Source: Coffea arabica
Taxonomy: Eukaryota; Streptophyta; Magnoliopsida; Gentianales; Rubiaceae
DNA length: 64,000 bases
Reading direction: 5' to 3'
NCBI RefSeq assembly: GCF_036785885.1
Contig: NC_092323.1
Coordinates: 16,624,501 to 16,688,500 of the forward strand
The notes beneath the pieces were generated by a model. That model had not been told where the DNA came from, made no database searches, and saw only the letters and a list, made by a program, of their open reading frames with translations. Both the position numbers and the translations under genes were made by a program. Shown here in pieces: positions 49,619-63,829 of the stretch (the stretch's first letter is position 1; each line of letters opens with the position of its first letter).

Positions 49619-51263
49619 TAGTTCTTTTAGATGGCCAATAAAAAAGTCTCTGTAAAGTTAACTTCTCCGTATGTTTCCACTATTTGCATTTTTTGTTCTG
49701 TGTCGTGTCCTCTGACGAGGGCCATAAATTGCGGAAATACATGTGCTATAAAGCATTCCAATTGCATGTCAAATATATCTCATGAAACGACAAAGTGAAA
49801 ATTGTGGTGGAAGTTCTCTAAAAACTCCAATGTAGATCAGCGCATTTCCCACTGTTTCTTCACATTTAAGCAGTGCAATTCTCTATAAAAAGAACTGGCC
49901 TCTGCAATTCTCTTTTGAAAAACGAACGAAGAGGATAGAAGACAGAACGTCAAGACGAAGTGGCGACCTTTTCTTAATTAACGTGGTAGCTGTGTGCACC
50001 TCGCCGTGTGGCAACCGGAAACTACGTGCGTGCCACTGGAAGCGAGGTAAATTGTAGACGAATGTTTTCAGTTATAAAATTGCAATCTAAATTCAATATC
50101 TTGCCATTATTTAGATCTTTTGTATGGTAGCCGTTTATATACTCTCACTTAATGCATTGTACGAGTTATTGGTGACTAATCGTTCATATTTTACCGCTTC
50201 AAAGTGATAATAAATATTTTGAGGTGTTACGAATTGAGTAACCTGGTCGGATGAGTTTTTTGATATAGTACGGACTGGACTTCGTTAGGCTTGGATTGTT
50301 GTTTTATAACCTCTCACTTAATGCATTTATACATTTATATTAATATACATAATATTAATTATACATTTATACATATGATTTACATTTATAGATATGTCTC
50401 GACATAGGATTCAGAAAGCCTATTAAAGGAAGTAAATTTTTACTTTTAAGCATGCAGATACACAGGTTGTAATGTGTTGTTCTAGCTTGAGTGTCTTTGA
50501 AAACAATAAATAAATAAATAACATTTTTTTTAGGTGACGTATATGAAATAAAAAATAATTAAAACTTATATTTATGATATAAGTAAATAAAATTGTGTAA
50601 ATAATCTATTTACTCAAAATGTATTGTTTGTCTTTTTAGTTGAATGAATTGAAAAAGTAACAGATATTTATAGGAATACATTCATATAATAACATTTATT
50701 TATAATTTATACATTTATTTATAGTAATAGATAATATAATACAATTATAATATATTTATAAGAGTTTTATATAAGTAAATAAATATATTTATTCATAAAT
50801 ATTTATAATTGTATTATAAATGCATAAATGTATATTTATATAAAAATATATAAATTATAAATCACAAATATATTAATTTATACATTTATATAATATTCAT
50901 TTATAATTATATGTATTTATAATAATATACATTTATACATTTATAAATATATTAGTATTAAAAGTTATATTGCCAAATACGTGCTATAAAGTCATATTGC
51001 ATAGTATTCTATTTAAAAGTCATATTGCTAATTTATACTCCATAAAGCTACTTTACGTAATTGGTTTGAGAGGATGATGAAGTCTCTAATGGGACATGTC
51101 TGACCAATTACATACTTAATTTATGTCTAATGGGACATGTCTAGATTCCCGACATTTAATTTATGTCCAATACGCAAGTGGTATTAACACATTTATGGAA
51201 TTGGTTATACTCATACAAAACATGCTTATATAAACATATATACAGCTATATACATCCCTTATC

Positions 51264-52673
51264 ATGGCCTGGAACAACCGCCGTGGTGCTAGAGGACGCA
51301 ATGCGGACCGCATGAGGCAAGATGAGGAAGATGAGGCCTTACTTCTTATGAGTGCATCGTTAATGTTAATGCATCCGTCACTTGCACACGTGGATAATAA
51401 TCAACCACTTCCGCAACATGATGGTTCATTCACAGATAGGCAGTGGGTGGAACGCGTACTCTACGGTCATCATAGACGCTCAATAGACAACATGCGTATC
51501 ACGACTGATAATTTCTTGCTACTGTCCAATATCCTTGTCGAGAGACAGTACGTTCCACACAATTACCAACAGCGCGTGCCCATACAGGAGGCGCTTGCTA
51601 TGACTTTAATGTTGGTCAGCCACAAGCATACGCACCGTGTGTTGGGGACTATTTTTGATCGATCCATCGAGACGATTAATCGAAATATAAAAAAGGTGCT
51701 CCGAGGCCTGTGTCTATTTGCAGCTGAAATAATACGACCGGGTGACCAGACTGCAGTTCATCCACGAATTGCAAACTCAACTAATTTTTATCCGTGGTTC
51801 AAGGTAATGTGGAAAGAATACTGATTTTTGGCGACTCTGTAGTACGACGATTCTATAAAGTTGATTATATATTTTTTACACATATTAGGATGCCGTGGGA
51901 GCGATGGATGGCACCCACATCTCAGCTTGTCCTCCGACAGGCGAGCAAATGGCATATACAAATCGGCACGGGTGGCAATCACAGAATGTTCTGGCAGTTT
52001 GTGACCATGACATGCGCTTCATCTATGTGTATGCTGGATGGGAGGGAAGTGCACACGATGCGCGAGTGTTGGAGTCAGCATTAGCATATCCGTCCGATTT
52101 TCCACTGCCGCAACCTGGTAAGTGATGGGTCCAATATTTCAAGTCAAGCATGTGCTATGCTTTATTTCCACAACTCCTATTTTTTATCGCGTTTATTAAT
52201 TAGAATAACTTTGTCAAATAGGCCAGTACTACTTAGTTGATGCGGCATACAGGAATGCTCCTGGTTTCATGCCTCCGTATAAGAACGTGGGGTCCGAATC
52301 TCCGTCAAAGACCTTGTTCAATACTCGACATTCGCAACTGCGCAATGTCATTGAGCGCACATTCGGTGTGCTTAAGAAAAGATTCAAATGGTTAAAGGGT
52401 CCGGTAGATAATTTCTATATGAGCACTCAAATCAGTATAGTCATTGCTTGTTGTGCGTTGCACAACTTTTTAAGGATGCACCAACCAGAAGATGCTCATT
52501 TTCAACGGTTTGAATCACAAGACGTGCACTTAAATGAAGAGCCAGAAATAGGCGGGCTAGTACCTCAGCCGTTCGCATTAAACGTGTCTCCTGCAGAGCT
52601 GGCGGAATGGAAAGCTAAACGAGACTACATAGCGACTCAAATGTATGCAGCACGAGGGCGACGCCGCCGTTAA
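51264..52673 (+). CDS. PIF/Harbinger transposase, copy B
   Basis: Exons 51264-51803, 51889-52117 and 52222-52673. The predicted 406-aa protein is identical to that of copy A, including the DDE residues. Intact and potentially active. Confidence 0.93.
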
Positions 52674-55371
52674 GTGTTCATCGCATTAAGTAGGATTGTA
52701 ATTGTCCCTAAAATATATTTTCCCATGTGTAGAATGTACTTAAAATGTCCTCGATTTCCAACTTCTAAATTAATCTGTACCGTTTGGGTATTAAGTATGC
52801 AATTGGTTTAGCGTAAACGTAGTATAAAATCAAAATTTTCGAAGTCAAAGTCAAAATTTTCGAAGTCAAAGTCAAAGTCAAAGTCAAAGTCACATGCTTA
52901 AATTCAATAATAAGCACCTGTCCAAACGCTAATTTACACGATTTACTTGCTATCCAAACGCCTATTTCATATTTACGCGATCTTAAAAAGTAACCTAAAA
53001 AATATCCCAAATAACTTACAATCCAAACAAACCCTGAGGAAGTGTTTGGAAAGCATAATTGGTGGGTAATTTGAAATTTTAAGAAATTAGCGTTTGTACT
53101 GTGTAAATAAAAGTGGTGGGGTAATTTACTGTAGAGTTCCGACATTGGATTCCTTAGGTGCAGCCTTTTGCACTAAAGTCATGCAAAAATTCATTCCTTC
53201 ACGTGGCAACTGCATTTTGACGGAAACCTGCAAAAAAAATAACCGTTGGTTGAGGAGAGTAAAGGCATTTACTCCTGAACACAGCACAAAGGCTAGAAGT
53301 GCTCCTCTATTCGGGCCTCTCTTCGCCATTTTCATCTACCAACAGACGGGAAAGACAGCTGCAATCAAACCCAGCTTGCAGAGACGTCCGGCAAACAAGA
53401 TCCTTGACTGAAGTTTTGAATCTATCGGACGCATTTCACCCTGCCGCGGTCGACGCTTCCAACACCCAAACGGAATTTCTTGCTCCGAGCCCATTCCACT
53501 TTCTCCCTATCTACAGCGGCAGGTACAATTCCCTCGATTTTCTGGATTTAGCTGCAATTTACATTCCATAAACCTGCGTTGATCTGTCTTTCTAGTTGTC
53601 CACGGCTTCATCAGCTGATTATCTCCCTTGGACACCTGATTTTGTGTTGGCTGTGTGCGAAGAGTAGATTTCGTTTATGGTAGATTAAAATGTACTTAGG
53701 ATTAATTGAACCCGAATCTGAATGAATGGTGGAATAAAGCTGCTCTGGCCTTTCAAATTGGGAGGTTATGAGCATTAAAACTGGATTAACTGGATATATT
53801 GCAAGCAGGGAGATTTATTGTCTTTGGGCTTTTTTCTTATCATGGAAAGAAAATTTAATGGGGAAAATAAAATCTGTCCTGAATTTATTAGGAGGATAAG
53901 TCGATGTTAGAAGTTAATTTTGCTTTAGAATATGTCAATTTAAGCAGGTGAAATAATTGATGGTGGACAGAAGTAAAATATATTATGACCCTTAAAAAAA
54001 TAAATTCATCACCCTTAAAAAAAATAATTGAAGTAAAATATATTCTACAATTACGTAAATTAAAGATGGACAGAAGTTGTTTAATAAAGTTTTGCCAAAA
54101 AATACAAGGGATTTTCACTGCTTAATTGCATTGGCCTTTGGCAATCAGTTTTCTTTTTTTCCATGGTTTCTTTTGCTTTCTTTCCAATTAAAAAGGTTTG
54201 CCTCATAACGCACAAGGATTGGACAAGTGTGATAGGAAACATAAAAGCAAAATATACCGGTCTGCTGTAAAATTTATAAAGTATTTAAAGTTAAATGTGG
54301 GTGGCGTCTGGATGCCCAAGGCAGTAATATGCAAAATATTACTGATAATGAGCCAACGAGTCCCTGGATTAATACTTTGAAGTTAGCAGCAAGTTACTTG
54401 TCCTTGGCATTGATCATGTTTATTATTGAATAATAAACTCATACTTTAACGTAGTATAAGTTGTTTAATGGGATGCTATAAAATAAGTCATAACTGAGAC
54501 AGTATATGAAGGAAAAGAAAAAATGGTTTTGAAGAAGAATTAAAATTGGACATATACTTGACAACAAAAGTTTACATGAGCAGCCCAGAGAAAAGAATCT
54601 TTACATTTTGAGTGTGACCCAGAACCAAAGGAAAATAAAAGGACTAGGATTTGTGCCTTTTCAACAAAGAAATTGTATCAGATTATACGGAATACATAAT
54701 CCTGCACAGTTATAGATGCTTGAATTCATAACTTTTGGTTCTGTTGTAAGTCTCATTTGATGAGGTTAGATACATGTCAATTAGCTTATAGACTTGTCGA
54801 TTAGGAGTCAATTACCTTATTATTGTGGGCTGCTAATTTCCAGAATTAACAGAAGCATGGGATTTTTTGTTGATCAATGGAACTTGAAAGCTAACATGCT
54901 GGGAATTTGTTTGGATGCAAACTCCCATTTGCTGTTTGGATGCATATTTTTTGCAATGAGTTAATAATTTTACTGTCCAGCTGCTGCCATTTCGGTTGTT
55001 CTGTGGCAGTTCTCTCTTCGGTTATGACCGCTGAGAAGAGGAAGAAGCCTTCTTGCGATTGTATGTTCTTTCTACGCTGTATTAGAAAGTAATTTTCGCA
55101 GCATATTCATTGGTTAATAATACTTTTTGTTCGAATTTTGAAGCCTCACCTGTTAGCTGTACGTCCGATTGCTCTACCCGTTCGTCAACTGCATCCAACA
55201 ACTACATCAAGTGCCTTGAGGTCTATTTTGAGGCAAGTGCCTTTGTTGAGTTCCTTCTGCACCTGTTTTTGCTTTCACTATTGATTGTCCAGATCTGTTT
55301 CCAAACCACTTTAATTCAATTTCTGTTATCTCAGTCCACTGCTAACTCTTTTTCCCCATCAAACTTAGCAA

Positions 55372-58300
55372 ATGGCTTCTAGGATTCACTGGACTGATGC
55401 AATGGATGAAGCTTTCCTCACAGCCTACGTCAGTTTTCGGGAAAATGACGTTTGGGACAAGAGGAAGTCGCTAGAGACCAACTACGACATGTTGGCAGCC
55501 CATTTGGTGAGCAATCACATATTGACTGTGACTGGCCAGCAATTGCAGACCAGATTCTATCACATCAAGAAGAAATGGGACCTGTTCTGCAATCTGCGTG
55601 GGATTTCATCAAAAACAGAGACCGGGGTTGGGTGGAGTGAGGACAGCTACTGTTTCACTGCTGATGATGAACATTGGGCCAACTTGGAGCAGGTATGGAC
55701 TTGTCGCTTCCCTGACTTCTGTTAATTGAATTTCTTTGTACTTCAGATTTGAAAGGTGACTTCAGATTCCCTATTGAACTAAAATCTGAGCACTCAATCT
55801 TGTTTAAACTGCACTTGTTATTTAATTCTCACTTGTGTCTAATCCTTGATGCCTTTTCATCCTTGATTTTCCGGTGACTTAATCAATTTTTATATGCTGA
55901 CTCCACTTGTTATTCCGTCTTATTTTCAATCCTCGAAGTCTTTTGATGAGTTAATCTTGTAGCTCAGTCATTACAATTACCTTATTAGATTGAATGATGA
56001 AAAGAACCTGTAATTTGGTGCACAACTACATATTCAATTCTGAATAGAACTAGATTTGGGTTATAAAGGGTTATAAGGGGAGGTTCCTGAATAATATAAG
56101 TATTTTCCTTGTTAAAATAACTTGAATATTTAGAGTTTTCAGTAAGCGCATGAAATTTTACATAATAAAAAAAATTACAGCTTCAATGAATTCGGATGAC
56201 AACTCGGGTTACATCCCTTTTCATGAAACTCAAAAGTTAAACAATTCATTTGTTCCATCTATAACATCCCTTTTCATAACTGCATGGGCCTATCCTCGCA
56301 AGAATTTATCCTTAGTCTCAATAATTTAACAGGCCTGCTTTAATTAAAATTTGGTGCCTTTTAGTTGCTTTGATGCCTTTTAGTTGAGACTAAATTTGGT
56401 GTCTTCTATTTGTTGTAAAGTACAAAGGAGGAAAAAAAAAGAGTTGTTTATAGGAGAAAATTTAGTACTTTAATATTTTGCTAAACATTTTTAGTCAAAT
56501 TTGTAACTGTTATATATATATATATATATATATATATCCAATTCTGGATAACCTTTTCTGAAATCAAAGTCCCTGTTCAATTAATATGGTCCGTGCAGAT
56601 CTTTTCCTGCAAAGGTTGTTACTTGTTGGGACCATTACCAACTGTAACTTTGAATTTTGAATGCTGAATCTTGATCAGGATTGTCCTGGTTTATTTATTG
56701 GCAGAGTAGATAATTTTAATATCTCACCTCAGCTATGATCTTCCTCAATCCTTCCAAGTTCCAGCATTCGGGCATGGCATTTGTACTTTTGTTGATTTGA
56801 CAACTCACATAATTGTTTGGACATAAAAAGTGTAAAATAATTTCAAGAATTAAAAATCTTATACAAAGACACGTTTGAAAAAACAAAGAAAACAAGAAAG
56901 CATATTTCAGAGATGCATGGAATATTTCATTATGAGCTTATCAAAGCTTCTCGCCAAAGTCACACCAGAAGCAGCAGCACTTCTATGAACTTTAGAGAGC
57001 AATATGAAGAAATTTCTGAGCCATTCGAAACTTGAAAATGACCAATTGTATTCTATTTAGTGCCTGCACTGCTGATGTCAATTATAATGATACTAATGAA
57101 TGGCCTTCTCATAAAGTGATGAGTTAGTGTCAAGCCTCTATCTGCACATCCCAAATTGATATCCAAACATCTTTGCTATTTTACTCTCGTTTAAATTGTT
57201 TTTTTTTTTGCATAGACAGCTGCAGTGCCAACCTTTTTTTATCTAATCTTTCATGTTCTTTCTTTTCTCCTTTCTTGATGTGCTTTTTTCGATGAATTTG
57301 ACTTGTCGATTAGTGCATTTCCTTCAATTCGTGAAATGGGATGCTGATTATTTGGTTGATTTTGGTTTTTATGGCTCCACTTATTGAAATTCTGATCATT
57401 GTCGACGAAAAAAGTTGTTTCTTTTTTTTATTCATCCTCATTTTAAGTCTTTCTTGCTGAATCTGCTTTTTTTCGAGTGTGTTTTGGAGGCTTGGTTGTG
57501 TTTTCTGTTTCTTCACAAAGTAATCAGCTGTGGCTTTGGATTCTTTTATCCTCTCTGTATGGGTTATATTGGAAGTAAGATGTAATAGTAGCAAATCAAG
57601 GCAGCATTAGTGAGTAAATTTATAAATCTGGGTTCTTGTTTCCATGATATGATTTACTTGAAGTTGGATTATCCTTCGCTTAGTTGACCATTCTTTTCTG
57701 GGCAGACGGATTAACTGGATTAGCTTTGATTGGATTATTTGACTGCAAAATGTGAAAATTGCTCGGCTTAGCTGCTGGTGATTTGTCATTCACAACTCTT
57801 TCTTTAATATACAGAAATATTAGCTATCGACAAAGTTTTGGATCCTGGATTTAGCTATCGACATAGTTAATTGAATTAGCATTTTCCTTGTTGAAATAAC
57901 TCGAATCTTATAATAATATTTTCCTTGTACACTATCAATTCATGTGTGCTCACTTCATATTTGCATTTCACCAGACCAATGCCTCGTACGTTGACTTCAA
58001 AAAAGAGAATTCATGCTACTGGTACGATCGGTTGACACCGCTACTGCTTGGAAGACATGCCACAGGCAGCCGTGCCCAGTCTGCAAGCGAGGTAGTTCCA
58101 TCGGAACCGCCTCGCCGAGAACGGTCCAACACTGCTGCTAAAAATCGGAAGGGAAAAGGTCAAGCCTCTAGTTCGAGGGTGCCTACTCCGGTGAACGTAC
58201 CAGCAGTTGAGGATGACGACGACGTCTACTATGTTCCCCCAGTTCCTGGTGCAGTTGGAGGAAAACGGTCAGCCTCAAGCTTAGGAACCAGTGGTGAACC

Positions 58301-58613
58301 TGAAGGGAGTAGAGGTTCAAAATCGACACGGTCATCTACTGGTCTTGAGGATGCTATAAGCAAGATCGGGAATTACACCGACTTCGTTCTTGAGGACAGA
58401 CGGAGTAGGTCGGAGTTCGACTCCCTCTACGGCATAATGCAGTGCCAGGATGTGATCACCTCAATGGATATTCCGGACGAGTGGAGACTTGAAGCATGTG
58501 ATCACTATGCCAAATATGAGAACGAGGGTGCAAGGATTATTTTTCTTAGAGCTTCTGCAGCCGATCGCTACGGCTACATCCTCAAGTTGATGAAGCTAAA
58601 AGGCTTGGCCTAG
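55372..58613 (+). CDS. Harbinger Myb/SANT-like protein, copy C
   Basis: Exons 55372-55692 and 57975-58613; 319 aa, identical to copy B (Ala variant in the linker). Confidence 0.88.
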
Positions 58614-59694
58614 GCATGCCAATTATGTGAAATGTTTGTACTATTAAAGTACATTGTGGATGATTGTACTTGTATAACGTGGTTGTTTGTGGATTACTTG
58701 TCCATATAATATTAGAGATATTTATTAACTTCTTGTGAAGAAAAAATGTTTATTCATGCCAGAGGATTATGTTGCAGGGAAAATACCGTTTGCCTTTTCT
58801 TTTCTGGAATTTTCCTGGTTGAGTTCACACTCTTATTGAGATTTCTGAATGCTATTCTTACTAGTTCAGTAAATTTGCTGTCATTGTCAATTCTAAATGC
58901 TGCATGGTACATTTCATGAAAAATTCTGAATGAAGCTGCAGAAATAGAGGACCTGCAGAGATGTGTTTCTTTGCTTCCGGTGGTTTCAATTTTCCCAAGT
59001 TTTTCATTTTGTTGGTGTGCAATTCATTATTATTGTTTGGAGATGCATGGATATTGTTACTGTTTTGGTGCTCTGTAGCTATTTCTTTCACTTATGGTCT
59101 TCCACACAGCAGGGAAGCAGGGAGTCAAGTAAAAGTATTACTACTATTGCGTTATCTTGATGATTTTGAGTCTGACAATTGGTTATTATATTATCTGGTA
59201 TCATCAGCCCTTTGTTGGTATGTCGGTCTAGTTTCAAAAGTTGCCAAGGAAATTTTTAATGAGCCCAGGAGGGAATACGTTGCAATCTCAGGGTTGTGGT
59301 ACTTCTTTTCTTTTCTTTTCTTTTCTTTTCTGAACATCCATTCACACAAGCATTGGAAAGCAGGATGCTGCATTCTGGAGAATTTTAGCTTCTCACACTT
59401 CAAATCTCCTTGCAGTCCCTCGAAATTTTTAGATTGCTATAGGAACTTGAACGTGGAGAAAAAGGTATTGGAGATGGAACTGTGAGCTATGGAATGGAGA
59501 TATTTACATGCGTTCTTGGACTGGCATATGGTCCTCACAATGAAGACAGAGGACACAAAAAAGAGCATGCACCTTTTTTGTCCATTAACGCAAACTACTG
59601 TAACACCAATCCTGAAGAACAAATAGCTGACACGCCCTAGTACTGCAATTGCTGACAAGCACATGGGTTCTATAGCATTTGTGACTAGTTCTTT

Positions 59695-60410
59695 GAGATA
59701 ATTTCAGAGAGCTCCCCTAACGTTTTATTTATTTTTTTACTTAGCTCCCCTAAGGTTTGAAAAATTACACTTACCTCCCTTGATTTGATAGTTTTAGTAA
59801 CAAAATCTTAAAATAAATTGATTCGGTCAAATTTTTAAATGAATACCCTAAAATGACCTGCAGTAATGAGTTTTAATTTTATGTCTATACCTACTAGTAG
59901 TAGTAGTAAGTATTTGATAAACAACAATAATATTAATAATAATTTATCATTATGATAGGATACTTTTGATGGTATTTATTATAGATTAAATTTATAAGAT
60001 AGAAAAGAAGATGTTCAAATAATTCATTTAAAGTTTATGAATTTTTTGAGTAGTGGGATTTTGAAAAATTTAGATGTGATTTTGGACCATTTATTTTTTA
60101 TTTATTGTTAATTTTGAGACAAAAAATAAAGATCAACAAAAACATTGGATTACTAGATGTGACATTTGGTTACATTAAAAAATAGAGGTAATAGTGGTGA
60201 TTGTACAGTTTTATTGGTAAAAAATTAAGAAAAGGAATAAAAAGAAAAAAATAATTTTAAATGGCATTCTAAATATAACAAGGAAATTTCATAAAAATAT
60301 TTAAGGGTAGTATTAAATGATAAGGGAGGTATGTGTAATTTTTAAAAGCTCGAGGGAGCTAAATGAAATTGTTTCTAAAAAACCTCAAGGGAGGTTTCTG
60401 AAATTATCCC
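59695..60410. mobile_element. Nested MULE-type MITE, copy C (716 bp)
   Basis: Same site, same 9-bp flanking duplication and same long form as in copy B. Confidence 0.92.
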
Positions 60411-62055
60411 TAGTTCTTTTAGATGGCCAATAAAAAAGTCTCTGTAAAGTTAACTTCTCCGTATGTTTCCACTATTTGCATTTTTTGTTCTGTGTCGTGT
60501 CCTCTGACGAGGGCCATAAATTGCGGAAATACATGTGCTATAAAGCATTCCAATTGCATGTCAAATATATCTCATGAAACGACAAAGTGAAAATTGTGGT
60601 GGAAGTTCTCTAAAAACTCCAATGTAGATCAGCGCATTTCCCACTGTTTCTTCACATTTAAGCAGTGCAATTCTCTATAAAAAGAACTGGCCTCTGCAAT
60701 TCTCTTTTGAAAAACGAACGAAGAGGATAGAAGACAGAACGTCAAGACGAAGTGGCGACCTTTTCTTAATTAACGTGGTAGCTGTGTGCACCTCGCCGTG
60801 TGGCAACCGGAAACTACGTGCGTGCCACTGGAAGCGAGGTAAATTGTAGACGAATGTTTTCAGTTATAAAATTGCAATCTAAATTCAATATCTTGCCATT
60901 ATTTAGATCTTTTGTATGGTAGCCGTTTATATACTCTCACTTAATGCATTGTACGAGTTATTGGTGACTAATCGTTCATATTTTACCGCTTCAAAGTGAT
61001 AATAAATATTTTGAGGTGTTACGAATTGAGTAACCTGGTCGGATGAGTTTTTTGATATAGTACGGACTGGACTTCGTTAGGCTTGGATTGTTGTTTTATA
61101 ACCTCTCACTTAATGCATTTATACATTTATATTAATATACATAATATTAATTATACATTTATACATATGATTTACATTTATAGATATGTCTCGACATAGG
61201 ATTCAGAAAGCCTATTAAAGGAAGTAAATTTTTACTTTTAAGCATGCAGATACACAGGTTGTAATGTGTTGTTCTAGCTTGAGTGTCTTTGAAAACAATA
61301 AATAAATAAATAACATTTTTTTTAGGTGACGTATATGAAATAAAAAATAATTAAAACTTATATTTATGATATAAGTAAATAAAATTGTGTAAATAATCTA
61401 TTTACTCAAAATGCATTGTTTGTCTTTTTAGTTGAATGAATTGAAAAAGTAACAGATATTTATAGGAATACATTCATATAATAACATTTATTTATAATTT
61501 ATACATTTATTTATAGTAATAGATAATATAATACAATTATAATATATTTATAAGAGTTTTATATAAGTAAATAAATATATTTATTCATAAATATTTATAA
61601 TTGTATTATAAATGCATAAATGTATATTTATATAAAAATATATAAATTATAAATCACAAATATATTAATTTATACATTTATATAATATTCATTTATAATT
61701 ATATGTATTTATAATAATATACATTTATACATTTATAAATATATTAGTATTAAAAGTTATATTGCCAAATACGTGCTATAAAGTCATATTGCATAGTATT
61801 CTATTTAAAAGTCATATTGCTAATTTATACTCCATAAAGCTACTTTACGTAATTGGTTTGAGAGGATGATGAAGTCTCTAATGGGACATGTCTGACCAAT
61901 TACATACTTAATTTATGTCTAATGGGACATGTCTAGATTCCCGACATTTAATTTATGTCCAATACGCAAGTGGTATTAACACATTTATGGAATTGGTTAT
62001 ACTCATACAAAACATGCTTATATAAACATATATACAGCTATATACATCCCTTATC

Positions 62056-63465
62056 ATGGCCTGGAACAACCGCCGTGGTGCTAGAGGACGCAATGCGGAC
62101 CGCATGAGGCAAGATGAGGAAGATGAGGCCTTACTTCTTATGAGTGCATCGTTAATGTTAATGCATCCGTCACTTGCACACGTGGATAATAATCAACCAC
62201 TTCCGCAACATGATGGTTCATTCACAGATAGGCAGTGGGTGGAACGCGTACTCTACGGTCATCATAGACGCTCAATAGACAACATGCGTATCACGACTGA
62301 TAATTTCTTGCTACTGTCCAATATCCTTGTCGAGAGACAGTACGTTCCACACAATTACCAACAGCGCGTGCCCATACAGGAGGCGCTTGCTATGACTTTA
62401 ATGTTGGTCAGCCACAAGCATACGCACCGTGTGTTGGGGACTATTTTTGATCGATCCATCGAGACGATTAATCGAAATATAAAAAAGGTGCTCCGAGGCC
62501 TGTGTCTATTTGCAGCTGAAATAATACGACCGGGTGACCAGACTGCAGTTCATCCACGAATTGCAAACTCAACTAATTTTTATCCGTGGTTCAAGGTAAT
62601 GTGGAAAGAATACTGATTTTTGGCGACTCTGTAGTACGACGATTCTATAAAGTTGATTATATATTTTTTACACATATTAGGATGCCGTGGGAGCGATGGA
62701 TGGCACCCACATCTCAGCTTGTCCTCCGACAGGCGAGCAAATGGCATATACAAATCGGCACGGGTGGCAATCACAGAATGTTCTGGCAGTTTGTGACCAT
62801 GACATGCGCTTCATCTATGTGTATGCTGGATGGGAGGGAAGTGCACACGATGCGCGAGTGTTGGAGTCAGCATTAGCATATCCGTCCGATTTTCCACTGC
62901 CGCAACCTGGTAAGTGATGGGTCCAATATTTCAAGTCAAGCATGTGCTATGCTTTATTTCCACAACTCCTATTTTTTATCGCGTTTATTAATTAGAATAA
63001 CTTTGTCAAATAGGCCAGTACTACTTAGTTGATGCGGCATACAGGAATGCTCCTGGTTTCATGCCTCCGTATAAGAACGTGGGGTCCGAATCTCCGTCAA
63101 AGACCTTGTTCAATACTCGACATTCGCAACTGCGCAATGTCATTGAGCGCACATTCGGTGTGCTTAAGAAAAGATTCAAATGGTTAAAGGGTCCGGTAGA
63201 TAATTTCTATATGAGCACTCAAATCAGTATAGTCATTGCTTGTTGTGCGTTGCACAACTTTTTAAGGATGCACCAACCAGAAGATGCTCATTTTCAACGG
63301 TTTGAATCACAAGACGTGCACTTAAATGAAGAGCCAGAAATAGGCGGGCTAGTACCTCAGCCGTTCGCATTAAACGTGTCTCCTGCAGAGCTGGCGGAAT
63401 GGAAAGCTAAACGAGACTACATAGCGACTCAAATGTATGCAGCACGAGGGCGACGCCGCCGTTAA
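62056..63465 (+). CDS. PIF/Harbinger transposase, copy C
   Basis: Exons 62056-62595, 62681-62909 and 63014-63465; 406 aa, identical to copies A and B. Three copies of one gene with no protein change imply either very recent duplication or a duplicated assembly. Confidence 0.93.
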
Positions 63466-63829
63466 GTGTTCATCGCATTAAGTAGGATTGTAATTGTCCC
63501 TAAAATATATTTTCCCATGTGTAGAATGTACTTAAAATGTCCTCGATTTCCAACTTCTAAATTAATCTGTACCGTTTGGGTATTAAGTATGCAATTGGTT
63601 TAGCGTAAACGTAGTATAAAATCAAAATTTTCGAAGTCAAAGTCAAAATTTTCGAAGTCAAAGTCAAAGTCAAAGTCAAAGTCACATGCTTAAATTCAAT
63701 AATAAGCACCTGTCCAAACGCTAATTTACACGATTTACTTGCTATCCAAACGCCTATTTCATATTTACGCGATCTTAAAAAGTAACCTAAAAAATATCCC
63801 AAATAACTTACAATCCAAACAAACCCTGA

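Larger units (their letters stand above)
42246..53034 (+). mobile_element. PIF/Harbinger element, array copy B (10,789 bp)
   Basis: Full-length second unit, in the same orientation as A, starting 3 bp (TGA) after A ends and followed by TGA (53035-53037). Ends, genes and the nested MITE match A at the same relative positions. Against A: one extra TA unit in the intron, 12 extra bases in the MITE and about five substitutions, one of which changes Thr to Ala in the Myb/SANT-like protein. Against C I found about two substitutions. Confidence 0.9.
53038..63826 (+). mobile_element. PIF/Harbinger element, array copy C (10,789 bp)
   Basis: Third full-length unit, head to tail with B and followed by TGA (63827-63829) and the start of a fourth copy. 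It shares with B all the states that separate B from A. Private changes noticed are single bases, one in the Myb/SANT-gene intron (about 56903) and one in the AT-rich tract region (about 61413). Confidence 0.9.
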
